A stretch of DNA of 64,000 bases from Diphasiastrum complanatum (taxonomy: Eukaryota > Streptophyta > Lycopodiopsida > Lycopodiales > Lycopodiaceae): NCBI GenBank assembly GCA_029204225.1, contig CM055107.1, forward strand, positions 49,406,546 to 49,470,545. The letters run 5' to 3'. Both the position numbers and the translations under genes were made by a program. Numbering within the stretch: the first letter of the stretch is position 1; each line of letters opens with the position of its first letter. The notes under the pieces were generated by a model. That model did not search any database. It was not told where the DNA came from and saw nothing but the letters and a program-made list of their open reading frames with translations. Positions 33,315-49,599 of the stretch are shown piece after piece.

Positions 33315-33620
33315 TATCATTCTTAGTCCTAAATAAATATAAATCTAACAATCTATTACTACCATAGACTATGTATTTATCTATAATCTTAAATTTTAAA
33401 TCAATGCAAAATGTTAAACACACGCACATCTTTTTTTTTTTTCTCTCTCTCACATACACATTATAAATTTAACAATCTAAAACTACCCAACATTATGTAT
33501 ATCTATTTGTCTATTAACCTAAATTATAGATGAATGCAAAATTCAAAACACATACACATCCTCTCAAACACACACATACACTATCTTAAATAATTTTAAC
33601 AATCTACTATAAACAATATT
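32640..33620. repeat. complex CT/CA minisatellite
   Basis: A repeating pattern of (CA)n, (CT)n and a linker of the form CTTAAATTCAAAATGCAAAAC. Pure CT runs occur at about 32776-32815, 32921-32951, 33011-33027 and 33270-33310, and a (TA) run at 33198-33225. The same linker and pattern recur at 51.84-52.5 kb, where palindromes of the CACTA family follow. The array is therefore probably part of the CACTA element's right end and not a random microsatellite. Confidence 0.75.
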
Positions 33621-33785
33621 TATAATTTCCTATTAAACACTATTTATTTATTTATTCCTACCTGCCATGTTCCAACCAATGAACAACCTCAAACCAATAG
33701 CACCGATGCGGCATTCAGTAGAATATATGCTCTACTTACTTGAATCCTATTTGGCTAGCAGAACTTTGGTATAATAAATCCTCAC

Positions 33786-38000
<4,215 letters not shown>

Positions 38001-38029
38001 GATCTTGCTCCGATACACTCGATGGAGAT

Positions 38030-39060
38030 AACTACCATCTTTGAAAGTTCAAATCATACTAGTAGCTAGAAAATTGTGGGACATCGTAGATGGCATAAAA
38101 TTCAAACCATAAGGTGACGCAACCATCATCACCAAATGGAGACTGAGAGATGGCAAGGCTTTTTCCATGATCACTCTCAACATAAAAAACACCCAAATCA
38201 GTCACATACATGCTGTTCAGACTGCTAAGAATGCATGGGGCATTCTAGCAACTCTTTATGATATCATAGATGTCACTTCCAAACTCCACTTGAGGAAGAA
38301 ATTCTTCACCCTGAGAAGATCTAACACAGATAGTATTTTGAGTCACCTCAACAATTTCAAAAACCTTATGGAGTAGATGACTACAATCGGTTCAATCATA
38401 GAAGATTCCAATGTCGTCATGACTCTATTATCGAGTCTACTTGAAGCCTACAAAAATTGGCTTATGGCAATTTCAACTCGTAAGCATCTCACTCTATCAA
38501 GACTAATTCTATGCTTCTACAAGAGTGAATCAGAAGAACTACATCCTCCTCAGTCTTAGAATCGGATCCTCAAGCTCTATATTAAAAAATTCAGAAGTTC
38601 ATATCCAAGAAAAAAAGGACTGCCGAACTTTGAAGTACAACAATGAAAAGAAGAAGCAGTTCCAAGAGCAATAAAATTATGCTTCAACCAGTTACTCAAT
38701 CCAGCAATAGGAAAAAGATGAAGTAGCTTTCATGACCAAAGTTGGAGAAAAACAGGATATCGATTCATAGTATCTAGACTCACATATGACTCACCATCGC
38801 GACTAATTCAAAGACTACAAGTCATTCGCCCACTCTCGAGTAGTGCAACTAGGATACAACTCATCTCATTCGAGGGTAAATAAATAGTCGAAATTGAATT
38901 TCATAAAGGTGAAGTCAACATTCTCCACATTCCAAATCTGACCAAAAATCTGCTCTCAGTTAGCAAAATCACTAACTCAAGATGGAGGATCAAATTTGAT
39001 ATAGATGGCAGCACCTTTGACAAATCTCGTAAAGGATCGAACAACCAGATTCCGATCTAG
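38030..39060 (+). pseudogene. degenerate Ty1/copia gag and protease
   Basis: The translation gives ARKLWDIVDGIKFK, then ITKWRLRDGKAFSMITLNIK, AVQTAKNAWGILATLYDI, SKLHLRKKFFTLRRSN and ILSHLNNFKNLME: a UBN2-type copia gag. After a TAG at 38374 it continues with VVMTLLSSLLEAYKNWL. Further on (38756-38960) remnants of the copia protease read DSHMTHHRD and FKDYKSFAHSR, with stops. Many nonsense codons show great age. Integrase and RT are absent; unrelated copia-A LTR sequence follows. It is not the same family as copia-A. Confidence 0.7.
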
Positions 39061-39084
39061 GGATTCAACTGTGATATTGATTCT

Positions 39085-39385
39085 AACAATGAGTCAAAAT
39101 ACTTAGAATTTGCTTTGCACAAGAACACAAATCATGCTACACAGTAACACAGATAGAAAATCACTCTCCTCAGCAAGCTCACATAGCAACTGTATTTCTC
39201 AAAATGAAATTACACTGTACATATAGTTGTTCACTCAGGCAACCCATGCATGACCCAGGTTGCCGTTGGTGGGACGCGTGTCCCGTCGACTTGCCTCGTG
39301 GCGAGGCCAACTGATCCTTATCCACTAATAGGACCCACAGTCCAGTAACACAGTGATTCTAACTTTAATTCTAACTCTCTCCCTT
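39085..39385 (-). repeat. probable 3' LTR of copia-A
   Basis: About 300 bp after the RNase H end and polypurine tract on the - strand, beginning GTTAGAATTAAAGTTAG. It contains two GC-rich hairpins, GGGACGCGTGTCCC and GCCTCGTGGCGAGGC, around 39270-39305, in otherwise AT-rich DNA. There is no second copy to compare, so the edges are estimates. Confidence 0.4.
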
Positions 39386-39429
39386 AAAGTAGAGTCACTT
39401 TTTATACAGTCATATACCTAGCTTTAAAG

Positions 39430-40549
39430 TCAACAACCTTTAAAAACAAAAAGTTTTGATCTAAATTTATCAAACTTTTCTCCAGTAAGTGGCTTAGTGA
39501 AAATATCAGCTAGTTGTTCTTCTGTGCTACAATGAACAACATGAATTTCATGACTCAGCAGCCTCTCACGTATGTGATATTGAATCTCAATGTGTTTAGT
39601 TCTCGCATGGAACACTGGATTCTTTGCTAATTGAATGCCACTCTGACTGTCGCTATGTAAAGTCATGGGATTTTTCTGCTTTATGCCAATTTCTTCCAAG
39701 ATTTGTCTCAACCATATAGCTTCTTGTGCAGCACTACACATTGCCATATACTCTACTTCTGTGGTGGAAAGAGAAATTGTACTTTGCTTCTTACCAGACC
39801 AGGAAAAGCAATTACCACAAAACTGGAATATATATCCTGTGGTGGATCTACGATCATCATAGTCACCTCCCCAGTCCGCATCCACATAGCCACACAACTC
39901 AGGTAAACCATCATGCTTCCTGTAAATCAAGCCATACTCTGAAGTGCCTTTCGCATAACGCAAAATGCGTTTAGCTACTTTCCAATGCGTTTCCGTAGGT
40001 GCTGCCATAAACTGACTTACAATGCCAACAACATAGCATATATCTGGTCTAGTTGTGGTAAGGTAAATCAAGCTCCCTACTTACTGTCTATATAGCGTAG
40101 CATCAAATGACTGTGATTCATCAAGCTTAGAAAGCTTTTAACTTGGTTCAATAGGAGTGTTTACTGGTTTGCAATCTTGCAACCTAAACCTGTGCAGCAA
40201 CTCTTTGACATATTTCACCTGTGTTAAACCCACTTCATGTCTTTTTTGCCACACTTCTACTCCAAGGCAGTAATGCAGTAGGCTGAGATCCGTCATCTCA
40301 AATTGTTCCATGAGGTCTTTTTTTGATTGTGTCTATCATCTGTTGATTATTTCCCGTAATAATCAAGTCATCAACAGAAAGAGCAATCAAAGCAACAATA
40401 CCATCAAAGCATAAGACATATAGATTTGGATCAGAATGTATTCTCACCATCCCCTTTGAACGAAAGTAGGCATCAATCCTGCTATACCACACATGTGGTG
40501 CTTGTTTAAGACCATAAAGTGCTTTCTTCAAGAGACATACTTTATTTTC
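39430..40549 (-). pseudogene. copia-A reverse transcriptase end and RNase H
   Basis: After the TAG the frame gives KVCLLKKALYGLKQAPHVWY and ALSVDDLIITGN. The catalytic box usually reads YVDD; here the Tyr is Ser. An extra A in a run at 40318-40324 shifts the frame. The next frame continues QFEMTDLSLLHYCLGVEV and, after two stops near 40140 and 40085, LIYLTTTRPDICYVVGIVSQ. RNase H reads GYVDADWGGDYDDRRSTTGY, TISLSTTEVEYMAM, ADIFTKPLTGEKFD and ends at 39430. Confidence 0.85.
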
Positions 40550-42121
40550 CTATCCTTTCGTTACAAAGCCTTCAGGTTGATCCATGAACACTTCTTCTTC
40601 TAACTCACCATTTAGAAAAGCAGATTTCACATCCATCTGATGCAAAGGCCAACCAAAATGTGAAGCTAAAGCAATAAGTAGATGTATAGCATTCCACTTA
40701 CACACCAGCGCAAAGGTCTCCTCATAGTCAATGCTTTTATTTTGTGCGTACCCTTTGATTACAAATCTTGCTTTGTGCTTTGCTATGCTTCCATCTGCAT
40801 GGTACTTAGTTCTGTATACACATTTGCAACCAATGGGTTTCTTGCCAACTAGTGATTCTACTAAGTCCCATGTGCTATGTTTAGCAATTGACTCCATCTC
40901 CTCTCCCATGGCCTTGATCCAAATGTCATCATCCTTCGCTTCACCATAAGTCAAAGGTTCTTTGCTTTGAATAATGCTGGATACCAGAGCATAATTTGCT
41001 TCATACCTTTCAGGTAGTATCTTCTCTCTTGTTGATCTTCGTAGCTCTCCCTGGTTAGATGATCCTGGAAAATCATCTATATCGCGGCTCTCCATCAATC
41101 TCTCAAACCACTTAGGGAGCTTTCTGTCAGGTGATCGGCTTCCTGGTGAAAATGTATCCCACGGTACATCCTTCTCCTTGCATTTGTCACCTGCAATTTC
41201 AATCCTTCTTGCACCAAAAGGTTTGTCCCTACCTCTCCAACCTGTTTCTTGAGGTTGAGTAGTAGTATCTTGAGATGTATCCTCATGTTCATCACTCGGA
41301 AGGTCAATGAATGGATCATCATCAGGTGGTATCCTCACCATACCATTTTTCCTACTGGATGTGTCTATCTTCTCAGCATCTTCGTCTTCATACATCTTGG
41401 ATTCATCAAAGATAACATCTCGGCTTATATGGATTTTGTTTTTGACTGGATCAAAACATCTATTGTCCTTCACGCGATCATCATATCCTAGGAATATGCA
41501 CTTGATAGCTTTTACATCAAGTTTATGTCTTTCTTCCTTAGGAATATGTACAAAGGTCTTACATCCAAAGATTCGCAAGTGGTTCACCTTTGGCTTCTTC
41601 TTTGTGAATGCTTCCTCAGGTGTTATTTTTGGTATGGCAATGGTAGGACTTCTATTTTGAAGATCGACTGCCGTGGTACATGCTTCTGACCAAAAATCTT
41701 TTGGTAATTTCATCTCAACTAGCATAGATCTACCACTTTCCACAATCGTACGATTTTTGCGCTCAGCTACACCATTGAGAGCAGGAGTATGAGCTTGCGT
41801 AAATTGTCTTTTAATCCCACATTGATCACAAAGATCATTGAAGTCATTAGACTTATACTCACCTCCACTATCTGATCTTAGGACTTTGATCTTCTTACCT
41901 GTCTGATTTTTGACCAAGTTTTTGAAGTTCTTGAAGTTATCAAAAGCATCTAATTTCTTCTTCAAGAAGTAGATCCATGTCTTACGTGACATATCATCAA
42001 TAAAGGTCATGAAATAGAAGGCTTTTCCTAAGGACATGGTCCTCATGGGCCCACATAAATCTGTGTGGATTAAATCCAGGATGTTCTTTGCTCTTGCAAC
42101 ACCCCCTTTATTGAACTTCTC
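40550..42121 (-). pseudogene. copia-A integrase and reverse transcriptase start
   Basis: A 498-codon open frame (42046-40550), with the integrase core just upstream in the same frame (IHTDLCGPMRTM). The DDE residues are in HTDLCGP, LRSDSGGEYKS and NGVAERKNRT. The linker is acidic (DAEKIDTSSRKNG, PSDEHEDTSQ) and ends GELRRSTREK. RVT_2 begins IGCKCVYRTKYHADGS, then HKARFVIKGYAQNKSIDYEE and HQMDVKSAFLNGELEEEVFM. The W usual in GCKWVYR is Cys here. A TAG at 40550 interrupts the frame at FVTKG. Confidence 0.88.
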
Positions 42122-43009
42122 TCAATGCTGCTTCCCATATATACAAGATTCGCACATCGAATTCAAGTGATCTTCTATGGTAGGCAGTCCTGTTACCATC
42201 TCCAATTTTCTCATCAAACTGAGGCTTCCCAAGTTCAAGTGACCAAGCCTCTTGTGCCACAACTCAGTTTGCGAAGGAACGGATGATACAAGTCCATGTT
42301 GCCCCTTAATTGTAGCATTCAACCTGTACAATTTTGTATTGGGCTCTCTTACTCCATTCGCAATAACTTTGAACTTTTGGTTCGCATCCTTCACAAAGCA
42401 ACGATCATGGGCGAATTCTACTTTCAACTTTTGATCAGTAATGACTCCAACAGAAAGTAGATTTTTCTTCAAACCTGGTACGTAAAGTACCTCCCTGATC
42501 ATCCTGCTTTTGCCATCAGGCAGTTGGATTGAAACTGTGACTATCCCCTTGATCATGCACACTTCAACATTTGCTTGTGAAACAGATGTCCCATTATCCA
42601 ACGCCTTCAAACTACTGAATCAGTTCTTGTTACCAGTCATGTGTCTTGTGACTCCTGAGTCAATATACCATGTTTGATCATCTTGATTAGATGACAATGC
42701 AGATATGAAGATGCTAGAGTCTTCAATCTCACCTTCATCGACAAGGTTACCTGCTTGTTTTGGTTTCCTCTTGCCTTGTTTCGCCAGGAATTTGCGACAT
42801 TCACTCCTCCAGTGACCCTTTTCACCACAATGGAGGCACTTGCCTTTCTTCTTAGTTTTGCTGGAGGATCCCTCATCCTCTTGAGACTTGGCAAATTGCT
42901 TCTTAGTCTTCTTCTTTCCCTTGCCCTTGCCTTGTTTTTGGCGTGTCGCAAGTGCCTGATCATCAGTATTTTGACGTCTAGCTTTCACCAGTTCTCGTCG
43001 TTGCTCTTC
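42122..43009 (-). pseudogene. copia-A zinc knuckle, protease and GAG-pre-integrase
   Basis: The frame continues from gag with a Lys-rich stretch, a CCHC knuckle CLHCGEKGHWRSEC and the protease site TWYIDSGVTRHMTG. A TGA at 42620 falls where Trp is usual. Then come IVTVSIQLPDGKSRMI, EVLYVPGLKKNLLSVG and LWHKRLGHLNLGSL with CESCIYGKQH, the HHCC zinc motif. A TGA at 42122 follows; the frame continues into integrase. Confidence 0.85.
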
Positions 43010-43609
43010 CTACATCAAGATTCCTGTGAGCTCATCAAAGGTTGGCAATCTTTCTCTTGATGCTATTCCGCTCACAAACATCTGATAGGGTTCTGCAATG
43101 CTGCATAATGCAATATGCACCAGCTCCACGTCACGTATGCGCTCTCCAATAGAATGCAGTTCATCTCTCATTGTCTTGATTCTGGTCATGTACGTCTGAA
43201 TGTGCTCTCCTTGTTCCATGCGGGCACTATTCAACTTTGACTTCAGAATCATGATTCTTGACGGATTTGACATCTTGAACTGCTCCTTTAGCACATCCCA
43301 TGCCTGTCTGGATGTAATAGCATCACAAATGTGGGTAATGATGTGATCCTTCACAGACAAGTTAATGAAGGTCAAAGCTTTCCTCATCTTTTTGTTGAAC
43401 ACTTTGATGTCTGCTTCATTTGGCGGCCTTCTCTCATCACCTGTGACAACTTCCCACACATCTTTCTCCATCAGTATGTTTTTCATTTTGAATTTCCACA
43501 CTGCATAGTTGGAAATTCCGTCCAATTTGCTACTTTCACTCAAAATGAACTCTCCCATGTTTGAAAATCTATCTTTGATTCTATGGCAAAAACACACTAC
43601 TACATGCAT
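43010..43609 (-). pseudogene. copia-A gag
   Basis: The real start is probably the ATG at 43558 (MGEFILSESSKLDGI); the upstream codons look non-coding. The frame carries YAVWKFKMKNILMEKDVWEV, then FINLSVKDHIITHI, SRQAWDVLKEQF and MILKSKLNSARMEQGE, IQTYMTRIKTMRDEL and a C-terminal PTFDELTGIL. It ends at a TAG (43010) that interrupts the gag-pol frame; the next codons EEQRRELVK continue in frame, so a CAG-to-TAG change is likely. Confidence 0.85.
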
Positions 43610-43764
43610 ATAAAATCATCATGAGCTCTCGGGTAGAGACAGAAAGCTAGAAAACCAATTACTCACAAAATCCACTCAATCTCAAAATCACAAATTTCCA
43701 ACCATCTTGGTTTGTAGATGGCTAACAGTGAATAGTCAAGAACCGTGTGTTCCAACGAGTTATC

Positions 43765-44255
43765 TTGACTATTGTGGTTCTAGATGAAGACCGACAATAG
43801 GTTTGTTCTTAACTCATGTAGTGTGTTCCAACCAGAGTGAGCTTAACCTCACTCCTTTGTTCCAAGGAGACGAGGATGACTTGCTTAATTCATTCATCCC
43901 ATTCACTCAAGCAACATTCCTTAAAGGCTTTCTCCATGCATTCAGACAAAAAGCAATCATTCTGAGCAAACTAGCAATCTTGCTAGAGTCTAAAACTCAT
44001 CACCTCAAATCACAACTATCCTACATTTAACTTTCTCCTGATACATAACAATACACTATCTACAAGTTCTTTTAGCATGCTATAATCTTTCTTTATGAAG
44101 ACATGGAAGAAAACAATATGCATTAAAGATTTTTCAATATGAAGCTGTAATTGCTGCTGCGACATCTATGACATACACAATTGCATCATCTATCACAGAT
44201 TGAATACACAGGTAGCAGAGAGTGAGAACAAAATGAGGAAACTTACATGTGAGGT
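43765..44255. other. spacer, no gene recognised
   Basis: Contains two related copies of a motif around TGTTCCAACGAGTTATC and GTGTTCCAACCAGAGTGAGC and short ORFs only. It may be leader or LTR sequence of copia-A, but no primer-binding site is visible. Confidence 0.4.
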
Positions 44256-46409
44256 TCTCTTCTCCGGTCTCCTCCAGCGCCAGCCCATAGGAAATCAGAG
44301 ACCAATCATGCAAAGGTTAGGCTTTCAGGAGTGTGTAGTGTTGCTGGAGTTTGCCTTGTAGACACCAAGAAGTGTTGCTCCTAAGTGCAGACTGGTTGCC
44401 ATAATGACTGATAGTCGTGAAGGATCGAAAGTGAGCTCATGCAGTTCACGGACAGCTTGATATCTGCTTCCTCATCAATCTTCTACAAATTGTGTTTAGC
44501 AAGTTTCAATCGACAAAGCAATAGAGACAACATCCTTCGATTGCTCCATAGCAGACATCAATGACAGCTCTAGTTCAATGATGGCTCTTCAACAATAATC
44601 AGACATACATTCTCAATGGGTCCCCATATCAGTGATGGAGTTAACATTTGCTCAAATCAGTCCTAGGATTTGGAATTATTCTCACTCAGAATATCCATTG
44701 CTAATAGCGATTCCTCACTGGTTTTAGTAGCCTGATAACAAAGCTCTCACTCTCATATAGACCGATGTTTGATATTCAGTATTCAAACATATGTGGAATG
44801 CACTTAATTAGCATGAATACATACAAGTCAACATGCAGAACTTCTTCAGAATCATTGAAAAGTCTATACTCAGAACTGCACATATGGATCAGTGCCTTGA
44901 TATGAGTCATCATGAAATTAGTTATCTCATCACTGTATAGAGACAGATAAAAGTATACTGAGAATCCATACTTCAAACGTGATGTAAGATCAGTACATAC
45001 CAGTTTTCATAATACAACTGCTTAAATGCACGGTGAGCACTCCCATAGAGATCGATTGAAAGAAATTAGTGATGTCTGCTCAAGCCCGATAGGTGTTGCT
45101 TAATGCAATCATGCTCATGCAGGTACTCAAACAATGGTCTCTTCAAATGATCGCACCATAAACTGAAATTCGATTGAAAACTGAGTGGTATTCGGACTAT
45201 GAGGATGGTCAATGACGATAGTTCTCAGCTGCAGCAGTAGCAATGGAATGCCTCAAATACTTATGTGAGTCAACACACGTTCAGAGGATGCTAACGTTGT
45301 CAGCTAGGATTTATCTCCCTATCTCGTCTGTCAGTGATCATGATCTGCGTCAATCTCAGTATGCAGCCTCCACAAATCTTAATCAAAGTGGTTAATGCAA
45401 CAATGCTGGTCAGTCAAAATTTGGAGCTTTGAGCCTCTGCCCATATCAGCTCTTGAGCAGGAGTAGACTTAACCGTTAATCCATCGTTCTCATAATCAAA
45501 GTACCATTCCCCTGAAGCTCTTACGTACTTGGGTGATCAATACTCTCAGAAACAAGATATTTAACAGTATTGACGTTACTCAGAGTTAATGAGATGCTTT
45601 CAGCTACATATCTCTCCATGAACACATTGAAATCTACCACACTCTCCATCTTTGACATGTGTTGGCTCTGCGACTGATTTTGACAGATCAACTCACGAAA
45701 TTCTCAAACACAACGATCAGTTCCACGATCCTTTCGGCCCTCATGAAAGGAAAGTTGGTCACCATCACCCTCGACAAATTACGTAAAGATGGAATATCAC
45801 CATTGTACCTCTGCAAGGCTACGCGATAAAACAAACATGAAAGCATAATGATATGATAAAACAGAGCTGCTTCTCAATCTGGTTTTGTTTGCATGAGGCT
45901 GGCCATGCATGTATATCTGTCAACGGATGACGGCCCAAGCTGTCGATTTTTCATTTCATCCTACTCTTTGACCATTCAACATTTCATTTTCAAGGGTTCA
46001 TTTAGACTTTTTGGCTTTGTGCCATGTGGACTCTTAAATGGCATTGAAGAGTGTGGATAGGGCCAAATGGGCACCCATGACCAAAGTACATGGCCCATGT
46101 GGGTCAATGTTCTCATCCAATAGAAATGTCCCATTTGTCAACATGAGTCAAGGTCCCATTTGTCAACATGAGTCAAGGTCTTATGCCAGGTATTTCACAT
46201 TTTGTTTGCATCCTGTTAAATTCAGACGATCTTTGACAATTTTCCGGTCCTTCTTGATAATTGATCTTTGGGTGGCCCTTATGCATTTAGGTACTTCCTT
46301 AAGTATGAAGGTTTTGCCCATTTTGGTCCCGTGGCCCATTGTCCTAGTGTGATATTTGATACTTGTAGTGCCCAATTTTCTGGTGATGGTGTTTCTCATT
46401 CGGCTTTTA
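44256..46409. repeat. 2.15-kb direct duplication, copy A
   Basis: This segment matches 47426-49597 in the same orientation along its whole length at high identity (by eye around 93-95%), with a few indels; copy B has about 30 extra bases near its middle. The ends do not carry TG...CA, so it is not an obvious LTR pair. On the - strand both copies contain the start of a small ORF with RVALQRxNGDIPSLRNL and RAERIVELIVVFENF; in copy A a TGA interrupts it. No known domain was recognised, and the rest looks non-coding. Confidence 0.85.
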
Positions 46410-47425
46410 ATTGACATTTTTGGTCCAAAAAGATCGGTTGGAGAAGAATCTTGGTCTTTGTCAAAAATTCTTGACATTTTCGAAATATCCAGGTGCTCGA
46501 AAATAATGGCCAGTCTCTGATTTCCACATAGGCTGGATGAAAGGAGAACCTGAAAAAAAAGTCTCAAACATCATATTATATTAATATAAAATTTGGTTAC
46601 ATTGGCAATCCACCATAAATTCGGTAAGATCATGGATCAAAACAGAAATTACACAGCCATTTCTAAGGCTGATTTACTTATCAAGCCTCTCGGTAGTCCT
46701 TTTTGGGTGGACTGGGACCCCTTCGGCTACGGCTATACGGGCCAAATTTTTTGCCGATCACACTAAGTAAGTAGCATATTTGATTAAATAACATGTCATT
46801 TCTTCTCTAGTTTAGCCCGATTTAGCATGTCAAAAAATCGGCTAACATTTTGGCGACCTCTACTGGGGATGTGGTCCCCACATAACAGACCCAATCGAAC
46901 TGATGTTTGTGGCAAAACTTCTCTTCACCAGTTGTAGACAGGCTCAGTACACAATAATGTGTAATGCTAACTGCTCATGGGGAAGTTAATGGTACTAGTT
47001 GTAACCGCTTCATCCATTGGGCATGGAGTCTAGTTTTCAGCAGTATCCAGGGCCATCAATTAAGCCACTGAATCACGCAGTGCAGATCATGATAGTACCT
47101 GCATCATACCCATCCCATGCATCTAGATCGGCTTATGCTCTCACTACCATCAAATTTCACTATATGCCCATCTCAGATCCATGCACTTTGGGGATATGAG
47201 AATGGAATTTCTTTCTACAAAATGACAATCGATGGATGCATTTTATATCAGAACATGTCTAGATGTGTACTCAAACCTCAAGTGGATGCAATAGGTCTAC
47301 TGTCTCACTTTTTCTCAAGAATTTATATCTCTCACTCACTTCAAAGACTCATGATTGATTTAATCAATGAAACTTCTCCTTTTTAGACAACATAAAGGAT
47401 ATGCCCTCTTTCTCTGTTTTTTTTT
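46410..47425. other. 1-kb spacer between duplication copies, with PBS-like site
   Basis: Unique sequence between the two copies. At about 46855 it has TGGCGACCTCTACTGGGGA, which resembles the primer-binding site region found just after the 5' LTR of some plant gypsy elements. The preceding 280 bp could be an LTR end. No gag follows. Otherwise no ORF of note. Confidence 0.35.
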
Positions 47426-49597
47426 TCTCTTCTCAGGCCTCCTCCAGCTCCAGCCCGCAGGAAATCAGAGACCAATCATGCAAAGGTTTGGCTTCCGGGA
47501 GTGTGTAGTGTTGCTGGAGTTCACCTTGTAGACACCAAGAAGTGTTGGTCCTAAGTGCAGACTGGTTGCCAGAATGACTGATAGTCGTGTAGGATCCAAA
47601 GTGAGCTTATGCAGTTCACGACAGCTTGATATCAGCTTCCTCATCACTCTTCTACAAACTGTGTTTAGCAAGTTTCAATCGACAAAGCAACAGAGACAAC
47701 ATCCTTCGATTGCTCCATAGCAGACAACAATGACAGCTCTAGTTCAATGATGGCTCTTCCACGATAATCAGACGTACATTCTCAATGGGTCCCCATATCA
47801 GTGATGGAGTTAACATTTGCTCAAATGAGTCCTAGGATTTGGAATTATTCTCACTCAGAATATCCATTGCTAATAGCGATTCCTCATTGGTTTTAGTAGC
47901 CTGATAACAAAGCTCTCACTCTCTCATAGACCGATGTTTGATATTCAATATTCAAACATCTGTGGAATGCACTTAATTAGCAGGAATACATACAAGTCAA
48001 CATGCAGAACTTCCTCAGAATCATTGAAAAGTCTATACTCAAAACTGCACATATGGATCAGTGCTTTGATAGGAGTCATCATGAAATTAGTTATCTCATC
48101 ACTATATAGAGACAGATAAAAGTATACTGAGAATCCATACTTCAAACGTGATGTAAGATCAGTACAGACCAGTACTCATAATACAACTACTTAAATGCAC
48201 GGTGAGCACTCCCATAGAGATCGATTGAAGGTAATCTCTCAGTTACACATCAAAGTAGTGATGTCTGCTTTGGCCCGATAGGTGCTGCTTAACGCAATCA
48301 TGCTCATGTAGGTACTGAAACAAGGGTCTCTTCAAATGATCTTACCATAAACTGAAACTAGACTGAAAACTGAGTGGTATTCGCTCTATGAGGATGGTCA
48401 ACGACAATTGTTCTCAACTGCAGCAGTAGCAATAGAATGCCTCAAATCTTTCATGGAGGATAGAGAGCAACATGATGATACTTTTGTGAGTCAACGCACG
48501 TTCAAAGGATGCTCACGTTGTCAGCTAGGATTTATCTCCCTATCCCGTCTGTCAGTGATCATATATCTGCATCAATCGCTCAGTATGTAGCCTCCACAAA
48601 TCTTAATCAAAGTAGTTAATGCAGCAACGCTGGTCAATCAAAATTTGGAGCTCTGAGACTCTGCCCATATCAGCTCTTGAGCAGGAGTAGACTTAACCGT
48701 TAATCCATCGTTCTCATAATCAAAGTACCATTCCCTTGAAACTCTTACGTACTTGGGTGATCAATACTCTCGGAAACATGATATTCAACAATACTAACGT
48801 TACTCGGAGTAAATGAGATGCTTTCAGTTACATATCTCTCCATGAACACATTGAAATCTACCACACTCTCCATCTTTGATATTTGTTAGCTCTGCGATAG
48901 TGATTTTGACAGATCAACTCAAGAAATTCTCAAACACAACGATCAGTTCCACGATCCTTTCGGCTCTCATGAAAGAAAAGTTGGTCTCCATCACCCTCAA
49001 CAAATTACGTAAAGAAGGAATATCACCATTGCACCTCTGCAAGGCTACGCGATAAAACAAACATGAAAGCATAATGATATGAAAAAACAGAGCTAGTTCT
49101 CGATCTGGTTCTGTTTGCGTGAGGCTGGCCATGCATGTATATCTGTCAACGGATACGATTTTTCATTTCATCCTACCCTTTGACCATTCAACATTTCATT
49201 TTCAAGGGTTCATTTAGACTTTTTGGCTTTGTGCCATGTGGACTCTGAAATGGCATTGAAGAGTGTGGATAGGGCCACATGGGCATACATGACCAAAGTA
49301 CATGGCCCATGTGGGTCAATGTTCTCATCCAATAGAAATGTCCCATTTGAAAACATGAGTCAAGGTCTTATGGCTAGTATTTCACATTTTGTCGGCATCC
49401 TCTTAAATTCAGACGGTCTTTGACATTTTTCTGGTCCTTCTTGATAATTGATCTGTGGGTGGCCCTTATGCATTTAGGTACTTCCTTAAGTATGAAGGTT
49501 TTGCCCATTTTGGTCCCGTGGCCCATTGTCCTAGTGTGATATTTGATACTTGTAGTGCCCAATTTTCTGGTGATGGTGTTTCTCATTCGGCTTTTAT
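47426..49597. repeat. 2.15-kb direct duplication, copy B
   Basis: Partner of 44256-46409. The 72-codon - strand ORF at 49132-48914 (MASLTQTEPDRELALFF, then the RAERIVELIVVFENF segment) is open here, while copy A has a stop. A second - strand ORF, 48145-47945, is open in both copies with few changes. This could reflect recent duplication and not selection. No domain was recognised. The unit may be the 3' part of a host gene or an unclassified repeat. Confidence 0.85.
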
Positions 49598-49599
49598 AA

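Larger units (their letters stand above)
26218..33640 (+). mobile_element. CACTA (En/Spm) DNA transposon inserted in the GH9 gene
   Basis: Between the two halves of the GH9 gene lies an element with palindromic subterminal repeats on the left (26229-26513), a TNP1-like gene part on the - strand (27069-27775), an inverted central segment (about 27776-29200), a TNP2-type transposase on + (29216-32030) and a CT/CA-rich array on the right (32640-33620). TNP2 with its associated domains defines the CACTA superfamily. Clean CACTA-ending terminal repeats and a 3-bp target duplication were not found, so the edges are approximate. The right-hand palindromes expected at the other end are absent here; a similar set lies at 52.65-53.0 kb. 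Confidence 0.75.
39085..43760 (-). mobile_element. Ty1/copia retrotransposon copia-A
   Basis: A nearly full-length copia pol on the - strand: gag (43609-43010), zinc knuckle and protease, integrase, RT and RNase H (ending 39430), followed by TTTAAGGGAGAG, a candidate polypurine tract (about 39386), and a short probable 3' LTR. The matching 5' LTR was not found upstream of gag, so the element is 5' truncated or rearranged near 43760. A second fragment of the same family lies at 5804-6547 in opposite orientation. Confidence 0.8.

Noticed and set aside
46038-46567. Overlapping ORFs on both strands in duplication copy A and spacer
   Set aside because: The two frames overlap in opposite directions, copy B repeats them only in part, and composition is not protein-like.
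47945-48145. Conserved - strand ORF in both duplication copies (44776-44976 and here) as a gene
   Set aside because: Similarity follows from the duplication itself; there is no start context, domain or splice support.
44256-49597. Duplicated 2.15-kb units as LTRs of one retrotransposon
   Set aside because: No TG...CA ends, no PBS directly after the first copy, no PPT before the second and no gag or pol between them.
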